In this document: positions 37,318 through 44,915 of the stretch, in pieces | How the letters are laid out: every line of letters begins with the position of its first letter | How positions within the stretch are numbered: position 1 is the first letter of the stretch | Assembly (NCBI GenBank): GCA_026702845.1 | Contig: JADCLS010000003.1 | Location: 248,001 to 312,000 of the forward strand | Source: Candidatus Heimdallarchaeota archaeon | Lineage (GTDB): Archaea > Asgardarchaeota > Heimdallarchaeia > Heimdallarchaeales > Kariarchaeaceae | Length of the DNA stretch: 64,000 bases | Direction: 5' to 3' | Notes under the pieces: model-generated | Seen by the model: the letters and a program-made list of their open reading frames with translations, nothing else | What the model was told of the DNA's origin: nothing | Databases searched by the model: none | Made by a program: the position numbers and the translations under genes

Positions 37318-39207
37318 ATGGGTACGATCACCCCCCTCTGCCCCTGTGGAGAACCCCTGAAGAACAGAAAACAATGCTCCTCTTGCCAACTGATCATTGA
37401 TCTTGCACATCCTCCCATGCCACGAAAGGAGGACATGGAGGCTGAGCACAGGGAGAAGAACAGATCACTGCTGGCTAAACAAATCCTTAATGATGAGAAG
37501 ATGCATGAACAGGTCATAGGCATGCTGGGTTTAGATCGATTGCCTCAAGAAGTTCAAGCTCTCTCACTCTCCGCACTGGCCATGGAGAAGTTGCATCCCT
37601 TAAGTAGTGATTATAACTTTACCGAGGCACACACCCTTATTGATATGGGATACGGTATGTGTGTGGAACTGGGAAAGGGCTGGACCATCACTCTGGCAAC
37701 AACCCGGCTGGCAAGCTTCTATCTACGTAGTGGTAATCCCTTGCTGGCAAGTTCATTGATCCGGGATCAATTGGATATGTATTCTGTTTCTACCACCATA
37801 GAAGTATTACGCAAATTGGAGATGCAGGCACTACTATCCCTCAGTTATCGACTACTAGGCTTCTCCTCACTGTCCCAGGCATTGAATCTGGAGATCTACG
37901 ATGCACTGGAACCAGTTTTCCTGGAAATGCAGGAGGAGGTTAATACGTATCTTCAACAGGAATCAATAAAATCCAGTTCACTAGGTCCAGATGAATCAAC
38001 TCTTACCTTTCCACGTGTGGATTTGGTAGCCAATATCCTGCAAATCATGGTAGAGGATGCATTGTGTATGGGATCCAAAGGTACCACGAAGATATCAAAT
38101 GAGTTGCTGAATCGTATGTTGGAGCTGGACAATATGTTGGAGATTCTCACACGCATGTCTCCACAAGATGATCCTGGCTTTTTTGCCAGTTACCTACGTG
38201 ACTACATCCGTTTGTTCTCTGCTTTCTATTACTACAGTGATCTTCTCATCAATAATGATGATGTGAAGCGTATCGTGTTGCTGGAGCAGGCATATAACAG
38301 GATCAAGGACTGGTTGTTACTTATCCCTACACAGTTCTGGATACCACTACGACCAGCAAAGATTATCGAGATCTTCATGCGTGCAGGCAAGTGGCATGAG
38401 CGGATAGATCCTGATTTTATTCCCCATTACCTCACTGACCACAGCTCAGAGTATCATGCACCTGATTTCATCTATGCCACTGCAGATGCTGCAGCCAATC
38501 TTGGTGAGTATATACGAGCACTGGATATCCTGGATAAATTATCCAAGATGGATGGGGTGAATGATGGCATACGTGAGATGGTGGAACGTCGTAAATGGCT
38601 GATCAAGCTGGAGAGTAACGGGATTCTCAGCAATGTCTCCATCGTGGAAAGTCGATTGGATCTTCCTGTCACCATCCAGATGCAGAGTATCCGACAGCCC
38701 TACGAACCCGAGACCTACATGAAGGAGATGCTGGAGAATCTAGCCCCAGTATTGCGTCTATCCTTTGAGCATAATCCACTGGTTGATCAGGGAATAGCTA
38801 TCTATGGAGATCGTCTTCCCACCTGTGAGTATCGTGAAACCATCCAATCAGTTGGTGAGTATAGCTATAATCATCTGTACTGGGATTATGGCCAGAGATT
38901 ATTGGAGCTGGGGATTCAGGATCCCAGTCAGTACTCACCCAAGGGTCAACGAATGGAGGTAGTGGTGATGCAGACGGTGTGGAGGGAAGAACCGGTATAT
39001 CTGCTCTTTGAGGGTCAAACCCAGACAGTGAAGTTGGAGGGAGATACACTGCAGATCCAAGCATCTCCATTATTAGTACTGCGTGGTGTGATTGAGCATA
39101 TCGATCTACAACTGTATGAGCTGATGGAAATTCTGGTTATGCTGATGACAGGCGAGTTGGACCAGTTGGATCAGACTGTGATGTTTTTCCTGAAAAAAGA
39201 GGATTGA
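37318..39207 (+). CDS. Large helical protein with N-terminal zinc ribbon, unknown function
   Basis: 629 residues from the first ATG, 38 codons more if the open frame upstream is used. The N-terminus has CPCGEPL and CSSCQ, a zinc ribbon. Residues 60-460 are helical and look like TPR-type repeats without a clean consensus (for example a run with LASFYLRSGNPLLASSLI). The C-terminal 150 residues form a beta-rich domain (VVVMQTVWREEPVYLLFEG) followed by an amphipathic helical end. No enzyme motif seen. It precedes the three LRR genes, on the opposite strand. Role unknown; zinc ribbon plus solenoid suggests a scaffold. Confidence 0.7.
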   Translation: MGTITPLCPCGEPLKNRKQCSSCQLIIDLAHPPMPRKEDMEAEHREKNRSLLAKQILNDEKMHEQVIGMLGLDRLPQEVQALSLSALAMEKLHPLSSDYNFTEAHTLIDMGYGMCVELGKGWTITLATTRLASFYLRSGNPLLASSLIRDQLDMYSVSTTIEVLRKLEMQALLSLSYRLLGFSSLSQALNLEIYDALEPVFLEMQEEVNTYLQQESIKSSSLGPDESTLTFPRVDLVANILQIMVEDALCMGSKGTTKISNELLNRMLELDNMLEILTRMSPQDDPGFFASYLRDYIRLFSAFYYYSDLLINNDDVKRIVLLEQAYNRIKDWLLLIPTQFWIPLRPAKIIEIFMRAGKWHERIDPDFIPHYLTDHSSEYHAPDFIYATADAAANLGEYIRALDILDKLSKMDGVNDGIREMVERRKWLIKLESNGILSNVSIVESRLDLPVTIQMQSIRQPYEPETYMKEMLENLAPVLRLSFEHNPLVDQGIAIYGDRLPTCEYRETIQSVGEYSYNHLYWDYGQRLLELGIQDPSQYSPKGQRMEVVVMQTVWREEPVYLLFEGQTQTVKLEGDTLQIQASPLLVLRGVIEHIDLQLYELMEILVMLMTGELDQLDQTVMFFLKKED

Positions 39208-39239
39208 TCAGATAGAATACAATTACATGTCAAAAGAAA

Positions 39240-39821
39240 TTACTCTTTCTTCCTACGAAATCGCATAACCAGATCATCCAAGTATCTAATCTCCACATCT
39301 CGTTTTGGTGTTCTCAGAAATGATACCAATGCTCCATCATCCTCTAACTCCTTGATCCACAGTTCCTGTTCAGGAGATAGGCTGATGATCGTATTCTCCA
39401 TAGTAGCCTCTCGAATATTCCTGAGTTTGGTGATGCTCTGTGGTAATGATGTGAGTTTTGTACGGTTGAGATAGAGAAATTTCAGCTGCTTGAGTTGACC
39501 AATAGATTCTGGTAATGATTGCAGTGGATTGTTGTTTAGGTTCAGTGATTTTAGGTTATTTAGTCGACAGATATCTTCAGGTATCTCTGTCAGGTTCTGA
39601 AATGATAAATCAAGATGGTGTAAATGGGTGAGGGAGAATAGATTGCTTGGTAAATGATTCACCGTAGGTTTCATTTCTCCTTGTTTAGTACTGAATCTCA
39701 AGGATTTTGACTGATGAATATAGTTATACTCTAGAAAATCCATGGTGATCCGTGGTTCATTGAGTATCTTTGCCTCAAGAACAATTAACTCAAAGATTTT
39801 TTGCACCTCATCAAGATTCAT
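39240..39821 (-). CDS. Leucine-rich-repeat protein 1
   Basis: About 193 residues. An N-terminal helical segment (DEVQKIFELIVLEAKIL) is shared with the two paralogues upstream. Then five LRRs follow, of the 23-residue type also seen in plant and animal small LRR proteins: LFSLTHLHHLDLSFQNLTEIP, etc. spread over residues 75-160. A short C-terminal helical cap ends the protein. No signal peptide, so it should be cytoplasmic. ATG 39821 is chosen because it gives the same start point relative to the shared N-terminal helix as in the paralogues. Confidence 0.8.
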   Translation of the reverse strand: MNLDEVQKIFELIVLEAKILNEPRITMDFLEYNYIHQSKSLRFSTKQGEMKPTVNHLPSNLFSLTHLHHLDLSFQNLTEIPEDICRLNNLKSLNLNNNPLQSLPESIGQLKQLKFLYLNRTKLTSLPQSITKLRNIREATMENTIISLSPEQELWIKELEDDGALVSFLRTPKRDVEIRYLDDLVMRFRRKKE

Positions 39822-39912
39822 AGTGACTATGTTTTGAGAGGTAGGATAAATGCTTTGGGCACAAATAGTTGTTTTGTTCAAATTATTATGTCAAAAACAT
39901 GGTTTAACAAGG

Positions 39913-40422
39913 TTATCGGTATACGTTTGATCCTTGTTTGATCAGGGTTTCGATCCAGGTTTCTTGTACATCAGATAGAATTAGGGGATTATCCTCGATA
40001 TGGAGCACCTCGAGTGCCATACAGTTGATGATGCTATCAGGTAATGAGTGAAGCTGATTGTTACTGATATCAAGTATTCTCAGCTGAGTTAACTTACCCA
40101 TGCATACTGGAAGTTGGGTGAGTGCATTGGAACCCAGATACAAATGTTGTAGATGATCCAGATCACATATGCTTGTGGGAATTTGTTGTATACTATGCGA
40201 TGAGAGATCAAGAGATAGCAGTTGAGTTAGCTTGCCTATGGATACAGGTAGCACCCTGATAGGTGGCAGGGAAAACAATTTGATACCAATGCCATTGAGT
40301 CTTAACTGTGTGAGACTGGGATCAAAGCGTCGCATGAGATCACTGCTCATCATGTGCTCACCTAGGAGCTTTGCCTCAAATTCAATGGTTTTGACGATGG
40401 ATTGAAGGCTTTCTTGCTCCAT
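39913..40422 (-). CDS. Leucine-rich-repeat protein 2
   Basis: About 169 residues, paralogue of the neighbours. N-terminal helix with TIEFEAKLLGE, then four LRRs (LTQLLSLDLSSHSIQQIP and similar) and a C-terminal WIETLIKQG cap that corresponds to WIKELEDDG and WIDQLRNKG in the other two. ATG 40422 lies about 30 nt after a TATA-like TTTTATATG (about 40449-40457), which supports it over a more upstream ATG. Confidence 0.8.
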   Translation of the reverse strand: MEQESLQSIVKTIEFEAKLLGEHMMSSDLMRRFDPSLTQLRLNGIGIKLFSLPPIRVLPVSIGKLTQLLSLDLSSHSIQQIPTSICDLDHLQHLYLGSNALTQLPVCMGKLTQLRILDISNNQLHSLPDSIINCMALEVLHIEDNPLILSDVQETWIETLIKQGSNVYR

Positions 40423-40519
40423 TGTGGACCGATGGGTTAGAAGCATATAAAATCACTGTGACAATCCATGGATGAATTCTCTGTATTGTGATTATTATAG
40501 CCTACTGCTTATAGAGAAA

Positions 40520-41038
40520 TCAGATGTAAATGGCTGCACCTTTGTTACGGAGTTGATCTATCCAATCAAGCTGATCTTTGGTGAGTGTGATGTGATTATT
40601 TTCTAGATTGAGTTCAACAACGTTGATACACTGGGTGATGGATTCAGGGAGTGCTGAAAGACGGTTGAAGCTGAGATAGAGAAATTTGAGCTGTTTGAGC
40701 TGACCAATACAGTCGGGCAGGTACTCGATACTGTTGAAATCGAGGTTGAGTGTCTGTAACAGGGTGAGTTGGCAGAGTTCATCGGGTAAATAACTGAGCC
40801 TTTGCAAGGAGAGATCAAGGAGTTTGAGATGAGTGAGCTTGCCGATGGATGTGGGTAATAACTTGATGGGTGGTGGGGGATCAAAGGAATCCACCAGTGT
40901 CTTGTTTAGGCGTAACTCTGCTGTTTGATGTACATAATGCTTCTGTATAGTACCAATAGTGATGCTCTCCTCACCTAGTACCCGGGCCTCGAAGGCAATA
41001 TCTGCAAAGATATTGGTGATTGTATCGAGGTCAGGCAT
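40520..41038 (-). CDS. Leucine-rich-repeat protein 3
   Basis: About 172 residues. Same architecture: N-terminal helix (ADIAFEARVLGEESIT), four LRRs with LKLLDLSLQRLSYLP and LKFLYLSFNRLSALP, and a W-x-x-x-L-x-x-x-G cap. Together the three genes are a tandem family produced by duplication. ATG 41038 is chosen by alignment with the paralogues; a frame extension to 41113 would add 25 unshared residues. Confidence 0.78.
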   Translation of the reverse strand: MPDLDTITNIFADIAFEARVLGEESITIGTIQKHYVHQTAELRLNKTLVDSFDPPPPIKLLPTSIGKLTHLKLLDLSLQRLSYLPDELCQLTLLQTLNLDFNSIEYLPDCIGQLKQLKFLYLSFNRLSALPESITQCINVVELNLENNHITLTKDQLDWIDQLRNKGAAIYI

Positions 41039-41170
41039 ATGTTGATGGTCGTATGGATTACAGAAAAACGCGATGGGAGAACACTGAACAGATGCATTTT
41101 TTGTGATGTACAAATGAGTAATATTGGCATATTTTATTATTTGATGGGTTATGTCTGTGTTATAGCATTG

Positions 41171-41257
41171 TGTATAGTATCTATGTTTAGTGTATAGTAT
41201 TCGATACTATACAGTACATCAGTAACTAGTGCATTTTCAGCATACAATGTATACATT
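41171..41257. repeat. Repeat and palindrome cluster in the LRR/Cys-cluster intergenic region
   Basis: TGTATAGTAT occurs at 41171-41180 and again at 41191-41200; the second copy forms a perfect 10-bp inverted repeat with ATACTATACA at 41204-41213 across a TCG spacer. A further 12-bp palindrome AATGTATACATT lies at 41246-41257. The region is between divergent genes (LRR 3 on minus, Cys-cluster protein on plus), a place where operators are expected. Confidence 0.5.
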
Positions 41258-41371
41258 CATTGCAAAAGACTTAGTTTTTGGACTAGATTTCTCTTACAAT
41301 GACCAAGTTTATCCACACATCATGACCAAAATCGAAACGTATTTTATTGGAAATTAAAATCGAAGGTTGAG

Positions 41372-41920
41372 TTGCAGTCTGAAACATTGGGATTATCATA
41401 TGAGGATAGGTTGCTGGGATATATAGATCTGGAGAAAAAGCAGGTGGAAGTGAACCCTGTGGTCTCTATGGGCTTTATTTGCACAATGAATGCGGATTGT
41501 TGCAGACGATTCCAGGTGCAACTGACGGATCTGGATGTACATAGAATTGAGACTAGAGGCTTTGATCTCTTTCAATTCGTGCAAGATGGGCCTGCCATGC
41601 TGAAGCTACCACGTGATCCGTCACTACCGGTACTGCAGTACTGGCACATGAAAAAACGGCCCTTTGATGGTCAATGCGTGTTTATTGAAGATGGGAGGTG
41701 CAGTATTCATGCTTTCAAGCCTCATTCCTGTAGATTGTATCCTTTTGTGCTGGATGTTGTATCTGGGGGGCGATATGCGGTGTATTATCATCCTTCCATG
41801 AAATGTTCAGGTTTAGATTCAGTTCTATCTAATCAACAACAGGTTTTGGAGGATCTTCTCAAGATCCAAATGGTAGAGATGGGTGATAGACTGGCCTATT
41901 ATGCAGTTCATACTGAATAG
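41372..41920 (+). CDS. Cysteine-cluster (YkgJ-type) protein
   Basis: 182 residues of the CxxCxCC-like family thought to bind zinc or an iron-sulfur cluster. Visible ligands: CTMNADCCRRF around residues 34-44, the C and H positions in DGQCVFIEDGRCSIHAFKPHSCRLYPF, and a late Cys in MKCSG. The start is TTG 41372, as no ATG precedes the first ligand region at a useful distance. A role in modifying or repairing other proteins has been suggested for the family; none is established for this one. Confidence 0.8.
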   Translation: MQSETLGLSYEDRLLGYIDLEKKQVEVNPVVSMGFICTMNADCCRRFQVQLTDLDVHRIETRGFDLFQFVQDGPAMLKLPRDPSLPVLQYWHMKKRPFDGQCVFIEDGRCSIHAFKPHSCRLYPFVLDVVSGGRYAVYYHPSMKCSGLDSVLSNQQQVLEDLLKIQMVEMGDRLAYYAVHTE

Positions 41921-42251
41921 CTTATGATGGTATCGAATAATACATCGTATTTTAGGGTGGATGTGCATTTTTCTAGTTTGACGACCAATTGATTTTCTAC
42001 CCGTGTGTGACCTGATTTTCTACTCCCTGTGATGCAGATAATTCTTTCAAAAATGCTTCTAATTTCGACGCTATTAGACGATGTATTTTTTCATGACGCT
42101 GTTATGTTGAAATATCTATTTGGAGATTATTGATGGGTTTATGGATTATTTAGACTATGGTATTTAAATCTCTGATTGATTCGAATCCATAGTTGAACTG
42201 CTGTTTTACTCGCTGCCATATCCTTATCAAGACCTATGATATCCATCATAT
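41921..42251 (+). other. Intergenic region of 331 nt, no gene seen
   Basis: AT-rich. It holds one copy of a 20-nt repeat (41964-41983) that recurs at 51470. Directly after, TGATTTTCTAC occurs twice at a spacing of about 24 nt, each copy followed by a GTG-rich stretch. No open frame of coding character. The promoter of the gene at 42252 should lie near its 3' end. Confidence 0.5.
41964..41983 (+). repeat. 20-nt intergenic repeat, copy 1
   Basis: TGCATTTTTCTAGTTTGACG, identical to 51470-51489. Both copies are intergenic and are followed within a few bases by A-rich sequence containing ATTGA. Purpose unknown. Confidence 0.6.
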
Positions 42252-42551
42252 ATGCATCCAATTGAATATATCATTGAATTCAACTTATCAGATGAACGAT
42301 CTAGTCTGCAGAATCTACACCATGAACTTGCAGAAATTATCAAGGGGATGGCCTGGGTGACCATTTCTGAAGTGGATACACAGGAGCCCGGTATACAACA
42401 CGCATATTTCATGATTTTGGAGATCACAGAGCCGGAAAAGGCAGATCAACTGTTTTTTGGTGTCAAGGATAACGATGTACAGCAACTCTTGACGTTTCTC
42501 AAGCAGCTTCCAGATTTCAAGGCCACATCCCGACAACTAAGTGATGAGTAA
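42252..42551 (+). CDS. Small alpha/beta protein, possible dimeric barrel
   Basis: 99 residues with the alternation strand (IEYIIEFNL), helix, strand (WVTISEVD), strand (AYFMILEIT), helix, compatible with a ferredoxin-like dimeric alpha/beta barrel. The next gene has a similar length and topology and might be a distant paralogue. No catalytic residues recognised. Confidence 0.55.
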   Translation: MHPIEYIIEFNLSDERSSLQNLHHELAEIIKGMAWVTISEVDTQEPGIQHAYFMILEITEPEKADQLFFGVKDNDVQQLLTFLKQLPDFKATSRQLSDE

Positions 42552-42605
42552 AATCGACATCTCCAACGTCAAGTAGTTTATTAATATGTGTTTATTAGCT
42601 GTTTT

Positions 42606-42911
42606 ATGAGTGGAATCTATTTAATTGTCGATTTTAACTGGCCAGAGGTCACCCCTGAACTGGCAAAAGCCGCACGAAAACTCCATGATGTGACCCAGGA
42701 GACCACCTGGATCCGAGAAACAGTAGCAGCCAGTGGAGGCATTGGTGCTGGAAAATCATCTATATGGATCTTCTGGCTGGAAAATTATGCTGCACTGGAT
42801 AGATTATTCAAGGAATTTGAGACAGATCCGGTAAGTGCTGCATATATCAATTTCTTCAAAGATATTCCTGATATGGAGGAACGTATACGCGAAAAAGTTA
42901 CATTTCTATAA
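42606..42911 (+). CDS. Small alpha/beta protein, possible dimeric barrel
   Basis: About 101 residues. It begins with a strand MSGIYLIVDFNW, followed by a helix, a Gly-rich strand region (ASGGIGAGKSSIWIFW) and a C-terminal helix. This is again compatible with a ferredoxin-like dimeric barrel. ATG 42606 sits about 27 nt after a TATA-like TTTATTAATA (42573-42582), so the transcript is probably leaderless. It is convergent with the V4R-like gene, 29 nt apart. Confidence 0.55.
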   Translation: MSGIYLIVDFNWPEVTPELAKAARKLHDVTQETTWIRETVAASGGIGAGKSSIWIFWLENYAALDRLFKEFETDPVSAAYINFFKDIPDMEERIREKVTFL

Positions 42912-42940
42912 GCTAGCAATCACAATATTTCAATCAGGGA

Positions 42941-43519
42941 TCACCATACTACACTATAAATACAGGAATCATCTCCGAGCTTGCGACATTCGCCATCCTC
43001 GTGGTGTACTATTGCATTTTCCTGGAATCTCCTAGCCATGGTGATAACGATACCCCGGTCAAATTCACAGGGATAAGGGTTGGTACAGATCATATCTATT
43101 CTGGAATCACTGACCTGCCGTGTGGTATAATGACCAATACCCTCGATCATCTCCCCTGTTTCCTCGTTGTAGAGGATCTCCCCAAAGCGATTGCGATGAT
43201 TCATGTGATAGGCAATATCAATCGATGCCAGTGCTCCTATGATTGAATTCACTTCCTTAGGAAATATTGCATTTTCAGGTATTTTTCTACCAATATTATG
43301 CAGAGTATTACCTCCTACATCTTGTGAGATGAGTTTAAATGCCTGTAACCATGCTTTCTGTGAGTACCAGTGAGTCACATCATTGATCAACTCAGTGATT
43401 CCCACCTTTTCGAGCTTCTCAATTGCAATTTTCCTGAACATATCCATTCCTGCTAAAACTGAGGCTACTGTTGATCCATTAACTTCGATACCTTCTTCAA
43501 ATGGAATATATTCAACCAT
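42941..43519 (-). CDS. V4R-like small-molecule-binding protein 1
   Basis: 192 residues. The N-terminus starts MVEYIPFEEGIEVNG. The middle has a helical part (AFKLISQDVGGNTLHNIG), and the end carries the pattern GECRKLGDDSCIYSVVW, close to the Cys-containing terminal motif of the V4R/HNOB-like fold (4-vinyl reductase domains). Those domains bind small hydrophobic ligands or metals. It is a tandem paralogue of the next gene. The ligand is unknown; the family call is by motif. Confidence 0.55.
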   Translation of the reverse strand: MVEYIPFEEGIEVNGSTVASVLAGMDMFRKIAIEKLEKVGITELINDVTHWYSQKAWLQAFKLISQDVGGNTLHNIGRKIPENAIFPKEVNSIIGALASIDIAYHMNHRNRFGEILYNEETGEMIEGIGHYTTRQVSDSRIDMICTNPYPCEFDRGIVITMARRFQENAIVHHEDGECRKLGDDSCIYSVVW

Positions 43520-43583
43520 AGTATCCCTCGATAGGATGAATTATATTAAATTTATTGAGTTATGGTGTGCGATTCTTCAACTT

Positions 43584-44162
43584 TTACCATGTGACAGTGA
43601 AGGTACAAGCATCTTTACCATGTTTGCGACACTGGCCCTCATCATGTATAATATTTGAATATGGCTCGAATCTTCTTGCCATGGCATGTACAATTCCTTT
43701 ATCAAAATCACAGGGATAGGGGTTCTTACAGGTCACTTTTACCTGTTTCTCACCTGTCTTCTCCATGATGTAGTTGCCAATACCCTCCTTTATCTCCCCA
43801 TTCTCTGGATTAAAAAGCACCTCTCCTGCCTTGTTGCGATGATTCATATGATATGCCACATCAATCGCACCCAGTCCTGCTACAATATTATCCACTTCTG
43901 GTGGAAATACTGCATTTTCAGGGATTTTCTTACCGATATTGTTCAGGGTATTGGTCCCAATCTTCTCAGATATTCGTTTGAAAGCCTGTAACCAGTCTTT
44001 CTGGGAATACCAGTGCTCAGTGTCACCAACCACATCTGTCAATCCTGCCTCCCCTAGATAGGAAAGGGCCATTTTCTTGAAAGAGCCCATTCCATCAACC
44101 ACAGACATGACTGTTGCACCGTTTACCTCGATACCTTCTTCGAAGGGAACGTATTCAACCAT
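43584..44162 (-). CDS. V4R-like small-molecule-binding protein 2
   Basis: 193 residues, paralogue of the gene downstream with the same ends: MVEYVPFEEGIEVNG at the N-terminus and GQCRKHGKDACTFTVTW at the C-terminus. ATG 44162 is fixed by that alignment. Both proteins share HWYSQK-WLQAFK and IPENA-FP stretches, an absolutely conserved core that may line the ligand pocket. The gene is divergent from the zinc-knuckle gene, with only 39 nt between start codons, so they may share a regulatory region. Confidence 0.55.
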   Translation of the reverse strand: MVEYVPFEEGIEVNGATVMSVVDGMGSFKKMALSYLGEAGLTDVVGDTEHWYSQKDWLQAFKRISEKIGTNTLNNIGKKIPENAVFPPEVDNIVAGLGAIDVAYHMNHRNKAGEVLFNPENGEIKEGIGNYIMEKTGEKQVKVTCKNPYPCDFDKGIVHAMARRFEPYSNIIHDEGQCRKHGKDACTFTVTW

Positions 44163-44201
44163 AGGGTATTTCAATTCTGAAATGATATTAAACATTCCGA
44201 T

Positions 44202-44768
44202 ATGGGGTCACTATTATTCGAAAAATATCTTCGAAATATGAATAATTGGACGATTATCGAATCTAATAAACCGAATTTCTTACTTGAAACACAAGGATCG
44301 GTCCGATGCTATATGGATGTGCGTCTATTGAAATCTTTTCAAAGGATAGATGTGAGGGTGGAATTGATGGAACCACTGGATACCTGTGAGGATTGTGGGC
44401 AGTTCAAAAACGGTATACATGTCTGTACCACCTGCCTCACCTGTGGAAATATTCTCACTATGAGCCATATCTGCCCAGTATGCTACCAATGTGGTGGAAT
44501 CCTGGATATCTTCCATCAATGTGTGCTGTGTGAGAAATGTGGTGAACCAAAGCCCAAGGGGCATATGTGTCCAGCCTGTACAAGTTGTGGTCGAATTAGA
44601 TTCATAAACCATGAATGCCCTGTTTGTAATACTTGTGGCAGAATTGAGAAACTGGATCATCTCTGTGAAAGATGCCTTATTTGTGGCCTGATCTACGATA
44701 TTGACCATAGTTGTCTTGAATGTGACACATGTGGAGAAATCAAGCAACTTGGCCACTGGTGTGATTAA
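44202..44768 (+). CDS. Zinc-knuckle repeat protein, eight 16-residue CCHC units
   Basis: 188 residues. After an N-terminal region of about 60 residues, the remainder is eight tandem units of exactly 16 residues with Cys at 1, 4 and 7, Gly at 8 and His at 15 (example CPVCYQCGGILDIFHQ). The first unit lacks Cys 1. Regrouped as C-x2-C-x7-H-x-C, every ligand is used once, giving up to eight CCHC sites. Classical retroviral-type CCHC knuckles use C-x2-C-x4-H-x4-C, so the spacing differs. This is a metal-dependent rod or nucleic-acid/protein binder; function unknown. Confidence 0.75.
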   Translation: MGSLLFEKYLRNMNNWTIIESNKPNFLLETQGSVRCYMDVRLLKSFQRIDVRVELMEPLDTCEDCGQFKNGIHVCTTCLTCGNILTMSHICPVCYQCGGILDIFHQCVLCEKCGEPKPKGHMCPACTSCGRIRFINHECPVCNTCGRIEKLDHLCERCLICGLIYDIDHSCLECDTCGEIKQLGHWCD

Positions 44769-44915
44769 TATATTACAAATTTGTGGGCATACATCTTTAT
44801 TTGCCGGAATTCGGGTAAACCAATTGGTCAAAAGCAGATACAAAATCTACGAAAGCTTTAATATTTATAGCAAACATTTCATTCATTCTAGCAAATTCAG
44901 AATAAGAGAAAAAAG

